Positions 37,703-49,662 of a stretch of DNA of 64,000 nt are shown here, one piece after another (the first letter of the stretch is position 1; every line of letters begins with the position of its first letter). Position numbers and translations under genes: made by a program. Location of the stretch: NCBI RefSeq assembly GCF_040436345.1, contig NC_133223.1, positions 26,104,410 through 26,168,409 on the forward strand. The letters run 5' to 3'. The notes beneath the pieces were generated by a model. That model saw nothing but the letters and a program-made list of their open reading frames with translations, ran no database searches and was not told the origin of the DNA. This DNA is from Pagrus major. Its lineage: Eukaryota > Chordata > Actinopteri > Spariformes > Sparidae.

Positions 37703-40064
37703 CAGCCATCACACTTGAATGCCAAATAAAATAGACTTTCTCTTCTCTTTTCTCTTTCTTTCACTCTTCTTACAATACACTACAATCCATCTTTTACACA
37801 CTGTTACTCCATCGCTCTCACAATTTCTTTTCCACTCTCCCTCTCTCGGCCCTGTGACCTGTTCCGACCGTGGCCCGTTGAAAATTCAATTTAGGAGTGC
37901 TGTGATGTCTACCTCCCTCCCTGCCCCCACTGTTACAGGCTAAGAAGTTCACTGACCAGCCGCCTCTACACTCCACACACACACTCCAAAACAGAAACCG
38001 CAGAAGAAGAAGAAGAAAAAGGGAAATAATGAAAAAAAGGAGTGTGAAGAAGAGGGATATGATTTCCTGTGGTTTCAGGAGCTCAATGCTCTCAGGACAA
38101 TCATATATTATTCATTTTCACGAGGCACACAGTGATATCTCATACTCCGTTGGCTTCTATTTTGCCAAAGTGAAAAGAGGAATGGAATTTTATATAAGGG
38201 GGACTATGAAAATATTGTTCCTAATAAATAGATCTGTTGGTGTTTTCTAAGCTAGCTGTGAACAGAGCATGAAGTTGAATATACAGTCCCACCCCCCAAA
38301 ATAAATTCACTTCTTCTCACAGTCAGAACTGAATATTTTCTACTTTCTTGTCATCTCTTTGAATCCTTTCTCTCCCTTTTGGGTGCCTCCGTCTTTTTTT
38401 TTTTTTTCTGTTTTCTTCCATTTCTATCTCAGTTTCTCTACATTAACTTTATGTGCAGGTCAGACCTTCTTTCGCCGTGCAGGACAGAAAAATAACAATA
38501 ACTGCGATGGCAGGCTTGGGATGGATTTACACATTTAATGATGGCATAATCTGGTGTGCACACACACACACACACAAGGCGTTGAGTCTTCTTCTGTGGC
38601 TGCTCTTCGTGAAAACATTTTGGAAGGACAGGAGCAAAGAGAAGAGCATACTGTATATGAGAAACAAGATGGTGATGATAATGTGGTTGGCATCTTCATA
38701 TCAAACGTACGAGTCCACCTCTCCTCATCCGACTGTAGTCCTGTCGGCTCAGAACACGGTCCGTACATCGAGTGCGAAGGCGTGACCGAGATGGTGTGAT
38801 GGAGGCAGGTCTCTGTGGGTACAACAGTTTCTGATTTCACGTTGTTTGGCCAGCCTGAGTCGCATTTTGTCCATTTCCTTGTCTTGTGACCAGACATTAG
38901 CCAGGAGCAGCCTTAAACTAAGATGGATTAGCATGGCTTTTACTCCGACTCTCCTCCTCCTGGGGTGGTCCAGCCGGTCAGGCCATGGGCCGTGAGCTGC
39001 TCTTAAATGCTCCTCTATGTTCACCAGCTACTCACTAACTTTGTCTTTCTGCAGGCTGGTACCAAATTAGAACACTTAAACCAAAACAATAAGCTGAAAG
39101 ACATTAAGACGCTCCATTATGCACCAACGCTCCAATGCTGAGGTCGGGTGATCATTTTTGTCTTATGAGTGCCCCCTTTCACATAACTGTACATATAGAC
39201 ATTTAAACTATTGTTAATTCTGCTTTCAGTTTTAATGCAATCATTAAACACATGCTGAGATGAGGCAAACTTACTTGTATGTTTAACTTGTGCTTTTTAG
39301 GAAAGACATTAGGTGCAGGCAGTGGCGCCTGCAGCAGAAGCACACTGTTCACATCCCTGTCAAGGATGCATGACTTGCTTTTTTATAGTCCTCATCTTCA
39401 GCAGTGCACTTGAAAGGGAGCGTGCCATTTGCATACAGGAAGCGCACACAATGAACAATTCTCTGCGAGCGCTGCCATTACTAAGACAGCTTAAGAGTTT
39501 GCACACTTACAGTAGGTGGATAGCTAGAAGTGCATATACATATTATTCTCCAGCTTAGGGGCATGGACACATTGCATTCTGTGTAAAATTCTTTGAACTG
39601 CTCGGGGATTAATCCGAAGCAAGAGTCTATGTCAATCTCCACTATTATTCGCGATGACAATGTTAGGGAGAATAAAGGAGGCCAAGACATTTCCAATGAG
39701 CTGGTGTGTTTAACATAACAAAAGGATGTTTTTCCCAGCATCTTATTCTGTTTTCTGAAAAACCTTGATTTCATTCAGGCAGTCAGGCAGTCAGTCAGTC
39801 AGTCCGCTATCATCTTTTCCTTTTCATCGCCTTGTTGTTTAAGCCTCCATAAGCCCCCATCTTTCTCTTATCCTTCAACGTTTCTTTCTTTCTGTTTCTC
39901 TTTCTTGCCTTTTTTTTCCCGTTATTTTTCCAGCTTCATTTTTGCCTTTTCTCATCTCTCTGTTTCTCTCATTCCTCTCTGAGGAGTTGCCCCAGACATA
40001 AAATGCTTGTATATTCAATTATTTATTTATTTGTTTCTCATTTGCATGAGGGCAGGGGCTGTGA

Positions 40065-40066
<2 letters not shown>

Positions 40067-40121
<55 letters not shown>
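40067..40121. repeat. (GT)n microsatellite
   Basis: Pure GT dinucleotide run of about 55 bp. Confidence 0.95.
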
Positions 40122-40123
<2 letters not shown>

Positions 40124-40349
40124 CACTGGATAAGAGAGGTCAGAGTATGAGGATGATGTAGTTATGGGTTTGCAATTAATGAATTTACATACGGTAATGG
40201 GGAATGTTTGGCTGGCAGAATGCTGCTCCCAGATGGGAACAAGTCTGACCTCTGACAAATGGACTGATCACAGAAGCAGAGAAAGAAAGACAGAGGGAGA
40301 GGAAGAGAGAGAGAGAGACTGACCTCAGAGAAAACAGAACGATCCCCCA

Positions 40350-40626
40350 CTTAATTTCACAGACACTCATTTACAGACGTTTTCATAAGAGAGAGAGCGC
40401 GGGGGAAAGAGATTAAATTGCTTCATGCATTGATAATATCTTATATTTTGTATTAGAGGGAGACGGGACGGAGCCAAAGAGAGAAGAGAGGCAGAGAGAT
40501 CGACGGACTGACCAATCTCTGGGCGATCTCCTTAATTTCACAGACGCTCATTTACAGGCGTTTTCATACAAGAGAGAGAGATTAAATTGCTTCATGCATT
40601 GAAAATGTCATATTTTTTGTAAAAGA
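40350..40626 (+). repeat. Tandem duplication of non-coding block, period 181 bp
   Basis: The segment beginning CTTAATTTCACAGAC and containing 'ctcatttacag', 'cgttttcata' and 'attaaattgcttcatgcatt' occurs at 40350-40458 and again at 40531-40626. The two copies differ by a few transitions (for example cagacActc versus cagacGctc). The purine-rich sequence between them is not clearly duplicated. There are no transposon ends. The conserved cores are AT-rich with homeodomain-like ATTA words. Confidence 0.7.
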
Positions 40627-42697
40627 GAGAGGAAGGAGATGGAGGGCGTGAACCCGTTGGTCTTTTGGTCGGCAATTTCTCTGAATCCAATTCAGAGCTA
40701 GACCGCTTCCCATTCCGTCGCCCTATTCATCAGCCCGCATCAAATTCTTATTGCACTGAAAAGGCAAATATAACCAACTGTATTGATTTAAAGGACCCAG
40801 CTGGTGATATTCAACATTTTTCTGACGGCCTTTGAATGCCACGAAATGCTCAAACCCAACGATGAATTGAATCAACTAAGTATTGTCTGTGTGGCTACAA
40901 AGGCCTGTTCGAATGGGGACTCCATGTGATTCAGAAATGATCCCCAGGTTTATGTTTCGTGTGGCGCATTTTTGCACGACATAAGCGAAGTCTGTATTTG
41001 ACTCATACTCACTGACATTATCTGTTCTTCAGCAGCCATATTATGACTATAGTTTAGAGTTGATTTGCCCACTTCCTGCATGTGTAACAAACATATTAAA
41101 TAAACAAAAACAATTGAGCTAATTTAGATCAAGTGAAAGATGCTTGTGTCTCTACTTGGATATGAAAACCTGTTGTTGCTCTTAACCTCTTCTGTCACTC
41201 ATTGAAAACATCAGTATAGCCGATCTCACAGCGCAACTGTTGACCACTATTAAAAATATTATGAGCTGCAATCAGATTTCTTACTTGTTCGGTTGTCGAA
41301 CAACAGAAAAAAGTCATATGACCTCTGTGTATGGCAAAATATGGTAGGTAATATATGGTGGAATTTCAGCGTAACAATTTGCAAAGGATTCAGATCACAG
41401 ACAAACTCCACAGTTATTACAAATAACTAAAGTTCCTCAGGTAGTACTAGCCCAGCAAAAACAGGACCTCAGACACTCGTATACAAAATGTGTCCCACAG
41501 CTGACAATAGTTCCCAAAAAGAGCACTATTTACATGATTAATGCTAAAAGCTACAGAACTGGGCTCATTCAGGAAATTACTATGCCTTTTTAAAAAGATG
41601 AAGAACCAACTTGTTTTGAAATTTACATCTTCAGTAAGTCTGTTGCACTCAGCCACAAGCATGAGTTTGGGATTGAGTGCCACACACGAGGTAGCTGAAC
41701 TAGAAAGTATTGAGACAGACTATCACATTTAGAAAACTTTTGAAAGATGCCAGCCTTATATATATTAATATTCTGGCTCTACACCCTCTCACTCCTCTTC
41801 TGCCATTTCAACATCTAAATTAGATACATTAAAGTGTTATTTCTGCCAAAAGACAAACTAAAACTGGTTTTGGTGAGATAAATGTTGTTCCTGTCAAGTT
41901 TGAATGAAGTGTGTCGTACAGTGATCAAATTACTGTTTCTGTAAATGGAGTCTGCTTTAAAGCGATAAAGCAATTTTTTTCTGGTTAAACAAACAGGATC
42001 TTATTCTTTAACATAAAGTTCGATCTCTGTATGGATCCTTTAATGTTGTCAGACACTTAGAATAACACTGTGAACCTGTCAGGGGCCAAAACAACAACTT
42101 TAACTTAGACGTAACTGTGACAGTTGAAGTTGCCCTTAAGAAATACATTGCAGCTTTTGCATACTATTTTGTGAGATTATCTACTGGACCTACTCCAAAA
42201 CTTTTTGCAGCTATTAGTCATTTTCACACTTCGGTTTAAAAGTGCCGGGATTCCCCTTTGAGGGAAATCACAATGTCATAAGAGAAGAATCGTGTAATTT
42301 GCTGAAATTAAGTTAAAGAAATCTTCAAGATTGTTCAGTAAATGTCATACATTTTCTCTGCTTGTGATCACAAAAAGCTTTTTCAGTAGTCTTGGTTTCT
42401 TTTCCCATAGCCGTAAAATCATATCTGTTTGATTTGCATGATTACCCCACACTTCCTTAATCCAATTCAAGCCAGCCTCTCCCAAAACACGCCTTAAAAA
42501 GCCACTTTAATTCAATCCTGAGCCACTTTTCTTCTTGATCGTAGAGTTAACTGTGTCTTTCTTGGAGTAAATTACATAAAAATGAAATAAAGATCAGCTT
42601 CCAAGTTTTATGTGCCCAGTTGCGTCACGGTCTGCCTTTGCAACTTTGTTCTGTGACATCAGCGGTGAATGGAGAGATCACAGCACAGTCACATGAT

Positions 42698-42700
<3 letters not shown>

Positions 42701-42734
<34 letters not shown>

Positions 42735-42959
42735 CGGTCCCCAATGCTAATAGGTTTCAGGAGCTGTCGGAATAATTCTCTGCTTGTTATACACACATAA
42801 TTAGTTTTTCAAAGTAGCTTTCCGTGAATATAGTATCAATTACCTCCTCTCTCTTCGCCATCCTCCTCAGAGACACGTGGATTTAGCGCGCTCACATTTT
42901 CTGACGTGACAGTGTGTTAATTGAGCTATTAGCCAGAGGTGTGTGAGAGTGTGTGTGTG

Positions 42960-43031
<72 letters not shown>
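42701..43031. repeat. Facing (CA)n and (GT)n microsatellites
   Basis: A CA run at about 42701-42732 is followed by a GT run at about 42949-43031 with one GC interruption. They are about 215 bp apart and complementary in orientation. Confidence 0.9.
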
Positions 43032-43036
<5 letters not shown>

Positions 43037-44035
43037 CAGATGCAGACTCAAAGGCGTGTTTAGGTTCAGATCGTGGTAGATGTGGGTGTGTGCATCCTCA
43101 TCACAGGTGTTTTGCCGTATTTCCTGTCGTAGTTCTCTCATTAACACCTGCTAACAATATCAGACTGAGAGGTGTGAAATATAGAAACTGTCTTATATTT
43201 TGTACTATTCAGTCTATTTCTGTACCGGAAGGGAAAGAATATAAATGTGTCTGTCAAAGGGAGTGTTGAAAGGTGATATTAAAGAGGAGAAAGGAGGAAA
43301 ATTTGAATTTACAAAGCTAAATCTAACACACATTTGCCACATTCATGAAAAGAAGTGGCTTCAAACGAGTAGGAGTGTAAAATTAACAGGTTACATTGAG
43401 ATGCTTTTGTTCTGATCTTGCTTAGTTTGACTATCCGCTCCTCTTGTATGTTTCTCTGTTGTACAACGTTGGAAAATATCATCCAAATGTTTGGCAGCTT
43501 GTACCTACAGTAAACAGAGAAACACAGTGATGTTCATGGGAAATGCTGCTCCTGACATTTCTACTTCAGGTTGCCTGTAATGTAAATACAAGTGAAATTG
43601 AAGTCTTCAGGGTTTTTGAGTCATCGCTGTTGTTCCCTCCTTATTCAGCATTTTGCCCCTCTTGAACGGAAGAGTTGTGTTTTCTCAAACTCTCTGTGGT
43701 GTTCACACCAAGAAATGTTTTTTCTTTCTCGTTTTTCTGTTTCTTTTGCATCATTTTGCCATTTCCCCCGCGGTGAAACTTAAGTCATTGTTTTATTTTA
43801 CCCAAGTTTTTTCAAGTATCTGTGCCAAATGTTCTGTGCCTTTTTCCATGTTTGAGTCTCGGTCCAAGCAACCTCTCCTTCACCTCTGCTATCTAATGAA
43901 GTTTACAGCCAGCCAGTGCCTCACAGGCCCCGGTAAAAATGCAGCTGACACAGGACAACATGATCTTTATATCCTAGTGCGTCAAGAAATTTGGGGTTGT
44001 TTCTTTGTTTGTTTTTTTATGGCAACCTGGCTCTT

Positions 44036-45040
44036 CAAAGGATAAGTTCACCCAAAAATGAAAATTCAGTCATTATCTTCCCAACCCCCTTCCGATGGAA
44101 AGCTGGGCCAAGTTTCTCAGTCCACAAAACATTTCTGGAGCTTCACAGCAAAACAACATTGCAGCATTCTTCTGAAAAAACAAAAGTAGACGGGAATTTG
44201 TTTTAAAACGTAGAAAAAAATAACTGAAAGAAAAATGGCTCCATACAGCTCGACCGGCATTATTATCCAAGGGCCTATCAGCACGGAAGCCTTTTCTATG
44301 CGTTTTGGCGTTCTGTAAACACTTTCACACAAGGTGAGGATATATAGAAATGCAATTTTCAGTGTTTACATCTGGATGGACAAAAACTGAGATTTTTGGA
44401 AATGATCACACCTACACACACGTTTATCAGTGTTTGTGCCACAGCTTTTCCCTGCCTCGTTCATAGTCATTTCTGTAGCTAAACAACTGAAAATTACTGT
44501 ATCCAATCTGCTTCCTGTTTACAATGTTGTGCACCTGCCCAGTGTACGGGAATGGGCATGGGATATGCTAAAACGCTCATTTGGAGGGAGAATTTAAAAA
44601 TAAATAAATAAATAAATAACTACGTTTCCCAAAACACCCGTGTATGTGTGGACTAGGTACAAGTCTTGGGAAGGCCAGAGCTCCCAAATTGATTTGAAAT
44701 TACTTTATTTACACTCTTGACAAGCAGGCGAGCTCATGCACACACTTCAGATTGGGTGCACGCTAATGCTTTTAGCTTGGCAGCTGAAGATTTTGGCTCA
44801 AAAACGGATGTAAATAGCGTATTTTCAAATCAATTGGGATCTCGGGGCTTCTGGAGACTTGGATTACATTGGGGGAGCTGTATGGAGCCATTTTATATTT
44901 TGTTCAAATGATTTTCTTTACATTTTTAAACAAGTCCCTAGCTGCTTCAGTTCTTTAGGAGAATGCTGCATAGGTCCAGGAACGTTTTATGGACCAAGAA
45001 AATTCACCCACATCTCCATCGACGTGGGACGAAAACAAGT
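44036..45040. repeat. Foldback-type repeat with nested insertion
   Basis: The left arm at about 44081-44256 ('cagtccacaaaacatt', 'tggagcttcacagcaa', 'atggctccatacagctc') and the right arm at about 44874-45030 are imperfect reverse complements. A second inverted pair inside ('cccaaattgatttgaaatta' near 44687 and its complement near 44810-44843) belongs to the same arms. Unrelated sequence from roughly 44290 to 44640 splits the left arm, probably another short element ending in (AAAT)n. Several short open frames here are not genes. Confidence 0.65.
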
Positions 45041-45444
45041 TCTATAGATTAAACACGTTGGACTGTAAGTTAAAAGTAGCAGATATTACTTGTATCTCAC
45101 AGATTTATTAAAACAGAAATAATTGTAATTGAGTCACACTGAAAGTCTGAAAGTCATTGAATCACTTTTTAATCACTTAATCTTTAATTCCGTTACTCTT
45201 CTCAGATACAAAATATCGTCCAAGTCGTTTCATAGCTGGCACATTAAATCAAAGGACAGATCTTTTAAAATTAAACGTAGATCCATTTCAGAATTTTAAA
45301 AAAACAGGCACTACATCGTGGACATAAACACGTTTAATTTGCTGTTGAGTTTCATGGTGTTATCCCATTTCAAACATCCATCCATCCATCCATAATAAGT
45401 CCAGGAGTCCCAGTGGTGCTATAAATGGTTTTTACTCTGCCCTG

Positions 45445-45457
45445 CACTATAAAAAAC
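45445..45457 (+). repeat. Left terminal inverted repeat
   Basis: CACTATAAAAAAC, identical over 13 bp to the inverted right end; the next base differs. CACTA is the diagnostic terminus of the superfamily. Confidence 0.85.
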
Positions 45458-45626
45458 AACCTATAGAATCTACCCAATAAATTTGAGGTAACAATTTGCA
45501 CTCACTTTATTTGAGTAGATTTGATTTCATATTTTGGATGAAGATTACCCTAATTAAAAAGCCATATAATACTTAAGGAAATTAGGTAAAATTTACCTAT
45601 GACTTCTGATTACATTCTACAACTTA

Positions 45627-45842
45627 TTACTCAATAAAATTGAGTCAAAATAATCCCATGATTGTTAGTACTACTCCCCTAATAATAATTGCTCAAAATT
45701 ACTCAATAAAAATGAGTCAAAATAATCTCATGATTGTTAGTACTACTCCCCTAATAATAATTGCTCAAAATTACTCAATAAAAATGAGTCAAAATAATCT
45801 CATGATTGTTAGTACTACTCCCCTAATAATAATTGCTCAAAG
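45627..45842 (+). repeat. Three 72-bp subterminal tandem repeats
   Basis: Units start at 45627, 45699 and 45771, with a decayed fourth beginning at 45843. Copies two and three are almost identical. Each contains the imperfect palindrome ACTCAATAAAAATGAGT and the word ATTGCTCAAAA. Because 72 is a multiple of three, they leave a repetitive 71-codon open frame that I do not consider a gene. In plant CACTA elements, subterminal repeats bind the element's own proteins; a similar role here is an inference from position. Confidence 0.85.
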
Positions 45843-46228
45843 TTATTCAATATAATAATTAAAGATTAACCAGCCAGGGTGGGTAATAGTTACCCAGGAA
45901 CAGACTCAGTCGAACAGAGGATTACATCAATGGTTTTAATTAATCAATCAAATGTTACAAAAAAACCAAATCAGTTTTTCCAGATTTCAAGCAATAAAAA
46001 TGCACGTAATGTCTCATCTCTTAATTGACAATGGTTTCAAAAGTGCATTTCTTTAACGATTATTGCGCAACGCACCAGTATCAATATAAAATATTTTCAA
46101 AAAACACCAAACCTGTTCTGTAACTCAAATCACGTCTTTCTGAGTTATAAGATTGCTACAATTAAAAAAAAAAAAAACTTCCAAAAACATAAATTAAACC
46201 ACTCAATATAAACAGAAAATACAAAATG

Positions 46229-46632
46229 GGGAGAGGGGAGGAGATGAATCAGATAGGGGGTGCGAAGGAGATGAGAGAGGAAATGGGCGCAGACTGAGGG
46301 GAGGGGAGGAAAAGAGACAGGAAAGAGAGAGGGGGGGACAGAGGGGAGGAGATGAGACAGAGGAGACAGGACACAGAGAGAGAGAGAGAGGGGACAGAGG
46401 GGAGGAGATGAGACAGTAGAGGAGAGGAGACAGGAGAGAGAGAGGGGACAGACGGGAGGAGAGGAGACAGTAGAGGAGAGGAGACAGGACACAGAGAGAG
46501 AGGGGACAGACGGGAGGAGATGAGACAGTAGAGGAGAGGAGACAGGAGAGAGAGAGGGGACAGACGGGAGGAGATGAGACAGTAGAGGAGAGGAGACAGG
46601 AGAGAGAGGGGGGAGGGGGGGGGAGAGAGGAG
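46229..46632 (+). repeat. Purine-rich minisatellite, unit 54-58 bp
   Basis: Units of the type GGGGACAGACGGGAGGAGAT followed by 'gagacagtagaggag' and 'aggagacagg' recur at about 46391, 46445, 46503 and 46557, alternating 54 and 58 bp according to whether 'acacag' is present. The complementary strand gives a 187-codon Pro/Ser/Leu open frame that is purely compositional. It lies between the accessory gene's 3' end and the left terminus. Confidence 0.85.
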
Positions 46633-46802
46633 TGGTCAGATTACTGAAGGCTGCACTCTTGATCATTACAGATGAATTAGCCAGAACACATTTCAAGCAG
46701 TGCAGCAAGTTTGTGAACTTATTTGGATATTGTTGGACTGAAATGGGAACGTCAGTCTTTTTTATTAGAACTCATCTGTGCGAGAACTTTCAATTAAACA
46801 GT

Positions 46803-49662
46803 TTATTCCATTAGCTTGCTTTTGAGGCTATGGACCTTCTTCAGAAGCTTTGCTCCGTCAAGCTCCAGGAAAAGTTTCTGGAACACTTCAAAGGTATTCT
46901 TGAGTGCCTTGGGATACTCGAGGTTGAGGGCATAGATCAATCCCATCAACAGAATGCATGCCTTGGTTCGGCTTCCACAACCAGTCAGCACTTGGTCACC
47001 TTCAATCACAACAGAGACTTCTGCTGGATTCTTCTCAGCCATGACATCATGGATCACAATCACCTTCATGGTTTGGTCTGAGTGGTCCTCACAGCTGTCC
47101 TTCATGTTAAAAAGAAACAGACAAAAAGCATATATATTTTAAGTGAAGTTGTTTATAGAATATAACACAGTGTTCCAGATTATCTTGTCAATTGGTTCAG
47201 CAATTCAATAAAAACAGGTGACATTTCGTGAGCATTCCATAATTGGTGTATCTACAGGGGATAACAGGAGGGGAGACAGAAGTGAGGAGCAGAGGAGACG
47301 GGAAGGAAGGACACAGGGATGGGGATAAGAGGGGTGGAGATGAGACAGACGACAGGAGACGAGGGAAGGAGAGAAGGTTAGGGGAGGAGAGGATAGGAAA
47401 GAGGAGGAGAGGAAACAAAGTGAGGAGATGAGACAGAGGGGATGGGAGACAAGGAGGACAGGGCAGCATATTGTCAATCATCAGTCATTTAACATACTTG
47501 GCACTCCTTGAAAAGCCCTTCTTGGCTTTCCCCAAGGTACTCAATGAGGCAACAGATAACTGCATCCCTTTTGTCCTCAATGCTCTGTGACTTTGATGAG
47601 ATACATTTTCATGAAAATACAAAGCAGAAGTCAGAACTATACATGTAAAGGCCGAGACACACCAACCCGACAGTTGGGCGTCTGGAGGAGTTGGTGAGAG
47701 ACGGGAAGAAATCGGTTTGGTGTGTCCCGATACGTTGGGAGCGGACATGTTGGGGGAAATTCAACATGCTCAATCTGACCAGGTCAGACATGAGCCGTCA
47801 GGTACTCCGATTGGTTTGTGCTGTGTGACGTGTACTGATACGCGGTGTGTGGGAGACGCGGAAGATCCCTGTGACTTTAGAAAACATCCGCCATTTTGCA
47901 GCCTCTGGACAGAATAGCGCAGAGTTGAGTTCACTTCGACTTTTCGATACAGTTTTGGAAGTTATGGCATGGATAGAAGACCTGGTGGAGGAGAGACCGG
48001 CACTGTGGAACATTACGCTAAGGGAGTGTTTGCGCATGCGCAGAAGGTTCACTCAGCGGGGGAGCTGGTTGACGTCGGAGCGGTGTGTCTAGCAACAAGT
48101 TTTCAGCCGACCTGGAGACGGATGTTGGAAATGTTGGCTGGTGGGGGTTGGTTGTCTGCTCGAGTCTGGTTGGTGTATCTCTGCCTTTAGACACACTTTT
48201 TAAACACTTCACAGATTTTATGTTAAACTTTTGCAAGTTCACGTGGAGCTCCTCATTTTACATGACAAAGCATTTGAATTCAAAACTTTAACTTTAATTC
48301 ACTTAAATCACAAATTGCCTATTTGATTAAAAAACGAAAACATACCTCATTGACAGTGTTCAACAGAGGACGCATCTTGGAACGAGCAACTCCTCCCTTT
48401 GCAAACATCAGCTGCAGAAGACGTGGCGTATACCCATCAAGCTTGAGCAGGAACGTCTCCTCCAAGGAAATGGTTGTTAAACGGCGGAACTCTTCTTTGA
48501 TCTGGTGAATGAATAAATGTACAGTACAGATGACAGATCTCAAAGTTAGACAAATGAATGATTCTTTGTGGCAAGAAAAGTTATCAAACTTTCTCACCTG
48601 AGTCTCACTGAACAACGCTGGCCACCTATCTTTGAGGACACTGACAGATGGGCTGAGAGTCACCACTTCAACTCTTCTACTTGAGAAGGTTTTTGACATT
48701 TTTTCTTGTATTGCTTTTCCATTACTCTTCTTTTTCATTTCATTGATTAATTCAAGCCTCTCCAGCTCCAATGTGTCTTGATTTTCACCAGCAGGATGTG
48801 GGGGGAGATAATTTACCTCCGCTTTCTTTGGTTTTTTCACATTTTTTGCCGGACCTGCATTGGCTGGATGCTTCCTCCTTAGAGTGTTGACTTCTATCTC
48901 AGGATAAGCATATTTTCTTGATTTGAGTTTGGCACGGTAATTGTGCATCTTGTACTTAATTCTCTGCTGCCAGCCATATAACCCTGAAAATGAGCCTGGC
49001 TCTTTTAGACATGGAAACTTCTCAACAAGGGCTTCACACACTGAGAGCACTTGTAGATTTGAAGGGTAGGCAGTGTGAGAGAATATGACTTTTGCAAGGT
49101 CATTCATCATTGCTGATTTAACACTTGCATCCCGGAAGATTATTCCAGAGGCATGATATGATTTGTTTGCCTCTGAAAGGATAAGTTCAATGTCACGGGA
49201 AAACTGTGGTATTTGAAATGGCACTGGCCATGGAGCAGAGCGGCATGAATCGGGGAGAATAATGGTGTCCTTTGAGCTGGATGATGCACAGTCCGACATG
49301 GATGTATTGACATCTGGGGGGTCGGTGTCCACATCACTACTTGCTGGATGGGTATGTGAACTTGGAGAACTCAATGGAGAGGACAGTCCTGATGCATCTA
49401 CTGGGTGAAGGTCAAGGGTGAACACCGTTTCTTTTCTAATCACTTTCACCGTCGCCTTGTCGTATAGGTCAGCAGTTGAAGTCACACTGAAAAACTGGTT
49501 TCCAAAATCTTTGTCTTCGTATAATAATCCAAATTCCCCTTGTAACTGGAAGCTTTTACCAACCACTGCAACAAGATCCTCCACTGTATTTGGAATTCCT
49601 GTTGGAAGTGTCAACTTGCGTATGTCATGTTCGTCCAATATGACTCGTAAATGGACCGCCAT
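46803..49662 (-). CDS. Transposon accessory protein, PB1-like/SAMD3-like fish family
   Basis: A four-exon gene: 49662-48598 (355 codons), 48501-48346 (52), 47584-47498 (29) and 47099-46803 (98 plus stop), all joined in phase 0, giving 534 residues. Donors are CAG|GTGAGA, GAG|GTATGT and CAA|GTATGT; acceptors are CACCAG, TCACAG and ATGAAG. Residues 1-80 form a PB1-like domain (IPNTVEDL, LLYEDKDFGNQF). Residues 155-260 hold the conserved LKEPGSFSGLYGWQQRIKYK block, residues 270-335 an NVKKPKKAEVNYLPPHP block with a charged segment, and the C-terminus VVIEGDQVLTG and YALNLEYP. This matches, from memory, a multicopy fish family often annotated 'uncharacterized' or 'SAMD3-like'. An acceptor at 49690-49689 just before the ATG implies a 5' UTR exon. 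The stop codon overlaps AATAAA. The molecular role is unknown; a partner of the transposase is an inference from position. The gene appears intact. Confidence 0.85.
47255..47470 (+). repeat. Purine-rich minisatellite-like tract in intron 3
   Basis: G/A-rich sequence with 'ggagatgagacag' words shared with the array at 46229-46632 (for example near 47337 and 47425). It lies wholly in intron 3 of the accessory gene and gives spurious Pro/Ser/Leu frames on the minus strand. The shared words suggest a common origin for the two tracts. Confidence 0.7.
47646..48189. mobile_element. Nested 544-bp inverted-repeat element in intron 2
   Basis: The left end TAAAGGCCGAGACACACCAA (47646 onward) and the reverse complement of the right end, TAAAGGCAGAGATACACCAA, match at 23 of 26 positions over the inverted repeat. 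If the termini are taken as AGG, the flanks are TAA and TTA, compatible with a 3-bp TWA target as in PIF/Harbinger but not an exact duplication. An internal plus-strand frame includes WIEDLVEERPALW, faintly like the start of a MADF domain; this is weak. A perfect NRF1 palindrome TGCGCATGCGCA lies at 48031-48042. The insertion leaves all exons and splice sites of the host gene intact. Confidence 0.7.

Larger units (their letters stand above)
37702..44035. other. Intergenic, no gene seen
   Basis: Apart from the microsatellites and the local duplication listed separately, no exon is supported. Open frames around 38.45-39.02 kb overlap on both strands without domains. The 40.65-42.6 kb part is AT-rich and appears low in repeats. 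Confidence 0.5.

Noticed and set aside
45627..45842. Regular repeats considered as a CRISPR array
   Set aside because: The units are contiguous with no unique spacers, and the setting is a vertebrate transposon.
45640..45855. 71-codon repetitive open frame near the transposon left end
   Set aside because: The 72-bp unit is a multiple of three and happens to lack stops in this frame; a subterminal DNA repeat is the simpler explanation.
46145..46708. 187-codon minus-strand open frame, Pro/Ser/Leu-rich
   Set aside because: It is the complement of the purine-rich minisatellite; the repeating peptide follows the DNA unit and there is no domain.
47847..48092. 81-codon frame in the nested element as a MADF-type gene
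   Set aside because: Only a short WIEDLVEERPALW segment is suggestive; the remainder lacks the domain and the element is too short to be autonomous.
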